Positions 62,056-64,000 of a stretch of DNA of 64,000 nt are shown in pieces. Position numbers and translations under genes: made by a program. The stretch is from Pedobacter chitinilyticus (lineage in GTDB: Bacteria > Bacteroidota > Bacteroidia > Sphingobacteriales > Sphingobacteriaceae). Positions within the stretch are counted from its first letter, which is position 1, and every line of letters begins with the position of its first letter. The notes below the pieces were generated by a model. The model worked only from the letters and a program-made list of their open reading frames with translations. It did not search any database and had not been told where the DNA came from. The DNA is taken from positions 62,001-126,000 of the forward strand of contig NZ_QMHN01000001.1 of the NCBI RefSeq assembly GCF_003313385.1, read 5' to 3'.

Positions 62056-62082
62056 GTCGACATAAATCATTTTATCATCGAT
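62056..62082 (-). promoter_or_regulatory. Predicted LytTR-type tandem site 7
   Basis: ATCGAT (62082-62077) and GTCGAC (62061-62056), exactly 21 bp apart, both RTCKAY. Each is a palindrome, so direction cannot be read from the sites. 68 bp before the start at 61988. Confidence 0.5.
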
Positions 62083-62200
62083 GAGCGCTAGAGTTAGAGC
62101 GATACAATACTATCGCCTCCGGCTTCTTTGCTCATCATAGATCTAGCGTCGAATAACCATGTGGTCTAAACATAAGCACGGTGGACTGGCAAAACTCAAG

Positions 62201-62836
62201 CTAACCTCCTTTGTAACGCTCGAACATTTGTGAACGTGTCACGATCTCCCAACTTCTTGTACCGGGATTTGCTACAAGGAATAGGTCATCGCGGCTGATC
62301 CTTTCGTATTCCTTTCCACCGCACTCTTTGTCTATAGTTTCATAAAGCACCACCAATGAGTCAAACAGATTGTCAACTGCCTCGTGAAAATCCTCCTCGC
62401 TGAGCACCTCGCTGAACAGTACCGTTATGGTCAGATTCGGATGCAGGGTCGCCTTTACCGAAATGCTATTGGACTGATCATATCCCTCGCTTAGCTTTTT
62501 TGGAGACATTTCCGCTGAGATAAGTCTTGATTTTACGGCATGGCTTTTTTTGATCAGCCTGCCCAAACTTTTCTTGCTCAGCTCATAAAAATCTTTGCCC
62601 GCTTCCTGCAACGTTGCATCAAAAAATGCCTTCATCAGCCAGACCACAAGGGCGGTCGGCATCATCCACTCGATACCAGCCATGGGCCCGTGCTCCCGCT
62701 TTTCTATGCGCAAACGTTCTTGTTCAACATTGAGTTCGTCCGCAACAAAAGAATAAAAATCTTCTGGCACGTCTTCTCGAACATACATCATTACCCTCCC
62801 TGGCTTTTCTTCCATTTCCATTTTTTCTTCCATCAT
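62201..62836 (-). CDS. Unknown protein with one membrane segment, downstream of a SEFIR gene
   Basis: 211 residues. The region MMPTALVVWLMKAFFDATLQEAG (about 58-80) is hydrophobic enough for a membrane segment. The first 15 residues are Met/Glu/Lys-rich, and the start may be at 62791 instead. The C-terminal half is acidic and helical, ending in TRSWEIVTRSQMFERYKGG. No known domain recognised. Base composition is richer in GC than the genes to its left. It follows the SEFIR gene after 56 bp on the same strand, so the two probably form one unit. Confidence 0.7.
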   Translation of the reverse strand: MMEEKMEMEEKPGRVMMYVREDVPEDFYSFVADELNVEQERLRIEKREHGPMAGIEWMMPTALVVWLMKAFFDATLQEAGKDFYELSKKSLGRLIKKSHAVKSRLISAEMSPKKLSEGYDQSNSISVKATLHPNLTITVLFSEVLSEEDFHEAVDNLFDSLVVLYETIDKECGGKEYERISRDDLFLVANPGTRSWEIVTRSQMFERYKGG

Positions 62837-62892
62837 AAATCTTATTGCTACATAACACTAAACATACAAAAAGATCTGAGGACTAATAATCT

Positions 62893-64000
62893 TTAAAGCG
62901 TCATCAGGTCATGTTTAAGGTCATTGTAATTACTTTCAAATTTCGCATCATCCCTCATATCGACATGGATGAACTGTTGCATGAATGTCGGAATGCTCTC
63001 TTGCTTACTTCCACTTCTTAGCACAGGTATGATCCTGCTGTTGACCGTTTGGTTGTCGTACAGTTTTACGTTCATGATTGAATACTCATAGCCAACACCA
63101 CCTTTCCTGTTATCTGCTTTTTTCTTATAGCCAGGTGTAAAGATCACGAGAACTTTGTCAGCATGTTCAATACCCTGCTCCATGGTATAGGGCGCACTGG
63201 TGCCGAGACGCATTGAGTATCTATCGATTTTAACTTCAAATCCATCCGCAGTCAATTTGTTGGCCAAGGTCAACACCCAGCCCTTATGCTCTTCGCTGTC
63301 CCATGAATAGGAAATAAAAACAACCACCTTCATCTTTTGCCCTTCACTTTCTTCGACAGATATTCTTTTTCCGTAAAGTAAAATCTCGATTTGATTTACA
63401 CGCTGCCCATCATAAGGTCTTATGATACCAAGAATATTATCGATCACCTTCTTCCTATCTAAACTGCTCAGGCCAGCCAGAATATCCTCAAAGAATACCT
63501 TTCTTTTCGTACTGAGGTTCTGCTGTTCACGCTGCCTGATGTACTGATAGTAGTCTGGATGGTAGCGATCATATTTCCTTACAAGATTGATGAACCTTGG
63601 TCCTGAAAAATAGGTTTCGGCATCTTCCCTAACGTCCATGATTTCGAACAATCTGTTATAAATATTGATCCAGTTAGCAGGCAGTACGTTCTCTTCAAAA
63701 TTCTTCAACGGAGATTCTTCTACCGAAAGCTCGACTGTTTGTTCGAAATCACGCTTAGCGAAATGACTATACTGTGTTGGATTTCGCGACAACAGTTCAA
63801 GTTTTACAGCCTCAAAATTTTCATCCTTCAGTTTATAGAATTTACCGCCATGCAATTGGTAAAAACTTTCTGCCACTATGAGAATATCATCGCGATCATG
63901 TCCGTAGTCTTTGAGTTTCCTGAAAAATTCGGTTTCCACTAATGAAGCGATATAGCTTAAACGGTCATCCTTAGCTATGTCCTTTCTGTTATAATAAAGA
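62893..64000 (-). CDS. SEFIR-domain protein (5' end beyond window)
   Basis: A C-terminal SEFIR/TIR-like domain of about 140 residues: VVVFISYSWDSEEHKGWVLTLANKL opening, VKIDRYSMRLGTSAPYTMEQGIEHADKVLVIFTPGYKKKAD core and GVGYEYSIMNVKLY. Before it lies a ~200-residue helical, charged region without recognised domain. A GTG at 63939 could start translation, but the frame stays open with normal coding wording (KDDRLSYIASLVE...) to the window edge, so the gene is treated as incomplete. Bacterial SEFIR proteins include antiphage NAD-depleting effectors; that role is inferred, not shown. Confidence 0.8.
   Translation of the reverse strand, partial: LYYNRKDIAKDDRLSYIASLVETEFFRKLKDYGHDRDDILIVAESFYQLHGGKFYKLKDENFEAVKLELLSRNPTQYSHFAKRDFEQTVELSVEESPLKNFEENVLPANWINIYNRLFEIMDVREDAETYFSGPRFINLVRKYDRYHPDYYQYIRQREQQNLSTKRKVFFEDILAGLSSLDRKKVIDNILGIIRPYDGQRVNQIEILLYGKRISVEESEGQKMKVVVFISYSWDSEEHKGWVLTLANKLTADGFEVKIDRYSMRLGTSAPYTMEQGIEHADKVLVIFTPGYKKKADNRKGGVGYEYSIMNVKLYDNQTVNSRIIPVLRSGSKQESIPTFMQQFIHVDMRDDAKFESNYNDLKHDLMTL

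Noticed and set aside
63739..63942. Start of the SEFIR gene at the GTG 63939
   Set aside because: The frame continues open with coding-like residues to the window edge, so the GTG is probably internal.

Overview
The window is a low-GC chromosomal segment of a Bacteroidota bacterium, most likely Sphingobacteriaceae and Pedobacter-like. This rests on the SusC/SusD pair, the bacillithiol deacetylase BshB1, a CtlX-type arginine deiminase relative, many CarboxypepD_reg/TonB and lipoprotein genes, promoters of the Bacteroidota type (TTTG-N19-TAnnTTTG), and the intergenic repeats typical of the phylum. The genus is an inference.

Left part (0-30 kb): conserved housekeeping genes mixed with small repeat-bounded cassettes. 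In order: purA, a Fur-family regulator, a four-helix-bundle (S23-like) cassette, spoT, DUF4294 + glutathione peroxidase, bshB1, acyl-CoA dehydrogenase, lysine 6-aminotransferase, a PLP desulfhydrase/deaminase, a DUF6588 barrel, an RluD-type pseudouridine synthase + class IV aminotransferase, fmt, smpB. A manganese locus follows (TonB receptor, mntR-mntH with mntH fused to a universal stress domain). Then come Lrp/AsnC, a GxxExxY cassette, ung, a thioredoxin-fold protein and lysS.

Middle (29-38 kb): two arginine-deiminase-fold hydrolases, argS, a TSUP permease, an AI-2E-type permease and mnmE. They are separated by long non-coding stretches full of tandem and dispersed REP-like repeats.

Right part (38.5-62 kb): an accessory, envelope-centred region. 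It holds an alpha/beta hydrolase, two serine beta-lactamase-fold hydrolases, an FMN reductase, an esterase, a SusC/SusD pair, a cupin, several lipoproteins (ZU5-like, YceI-like, carboxypeptidase-regulatory-like), a small barrel and a dihaem cytochrome c. It also carries a LytS/LytTR two-component system, an AraC regulator and a secreted protein. The right edge (62.2-64 kb) carries a SEFIR-domain gene (cut by the window edge) and a partner of unknown function.

Two regulatory circuits can be read from the DNA. (1) An identical 19-bp operator-like sequence sits in front of both mntR-mntH and the TonB receptor 5 kb away, which suggests an MntR-controlled outer- plus inner-membrane manganese uptake system. 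(2) A tandem half-site motif (RTCKAY repeated at exactly 21 bp, the spacing known for LytTR regulators) lies upstream of seven transcription units between 38.5 and 62 kb, including the lytS-lytR operon itself. This suggests a local LytTR regulon of cell-envelope genes. No rRNA, tRNA, CRISPR array or complete insertion sequence was seen.
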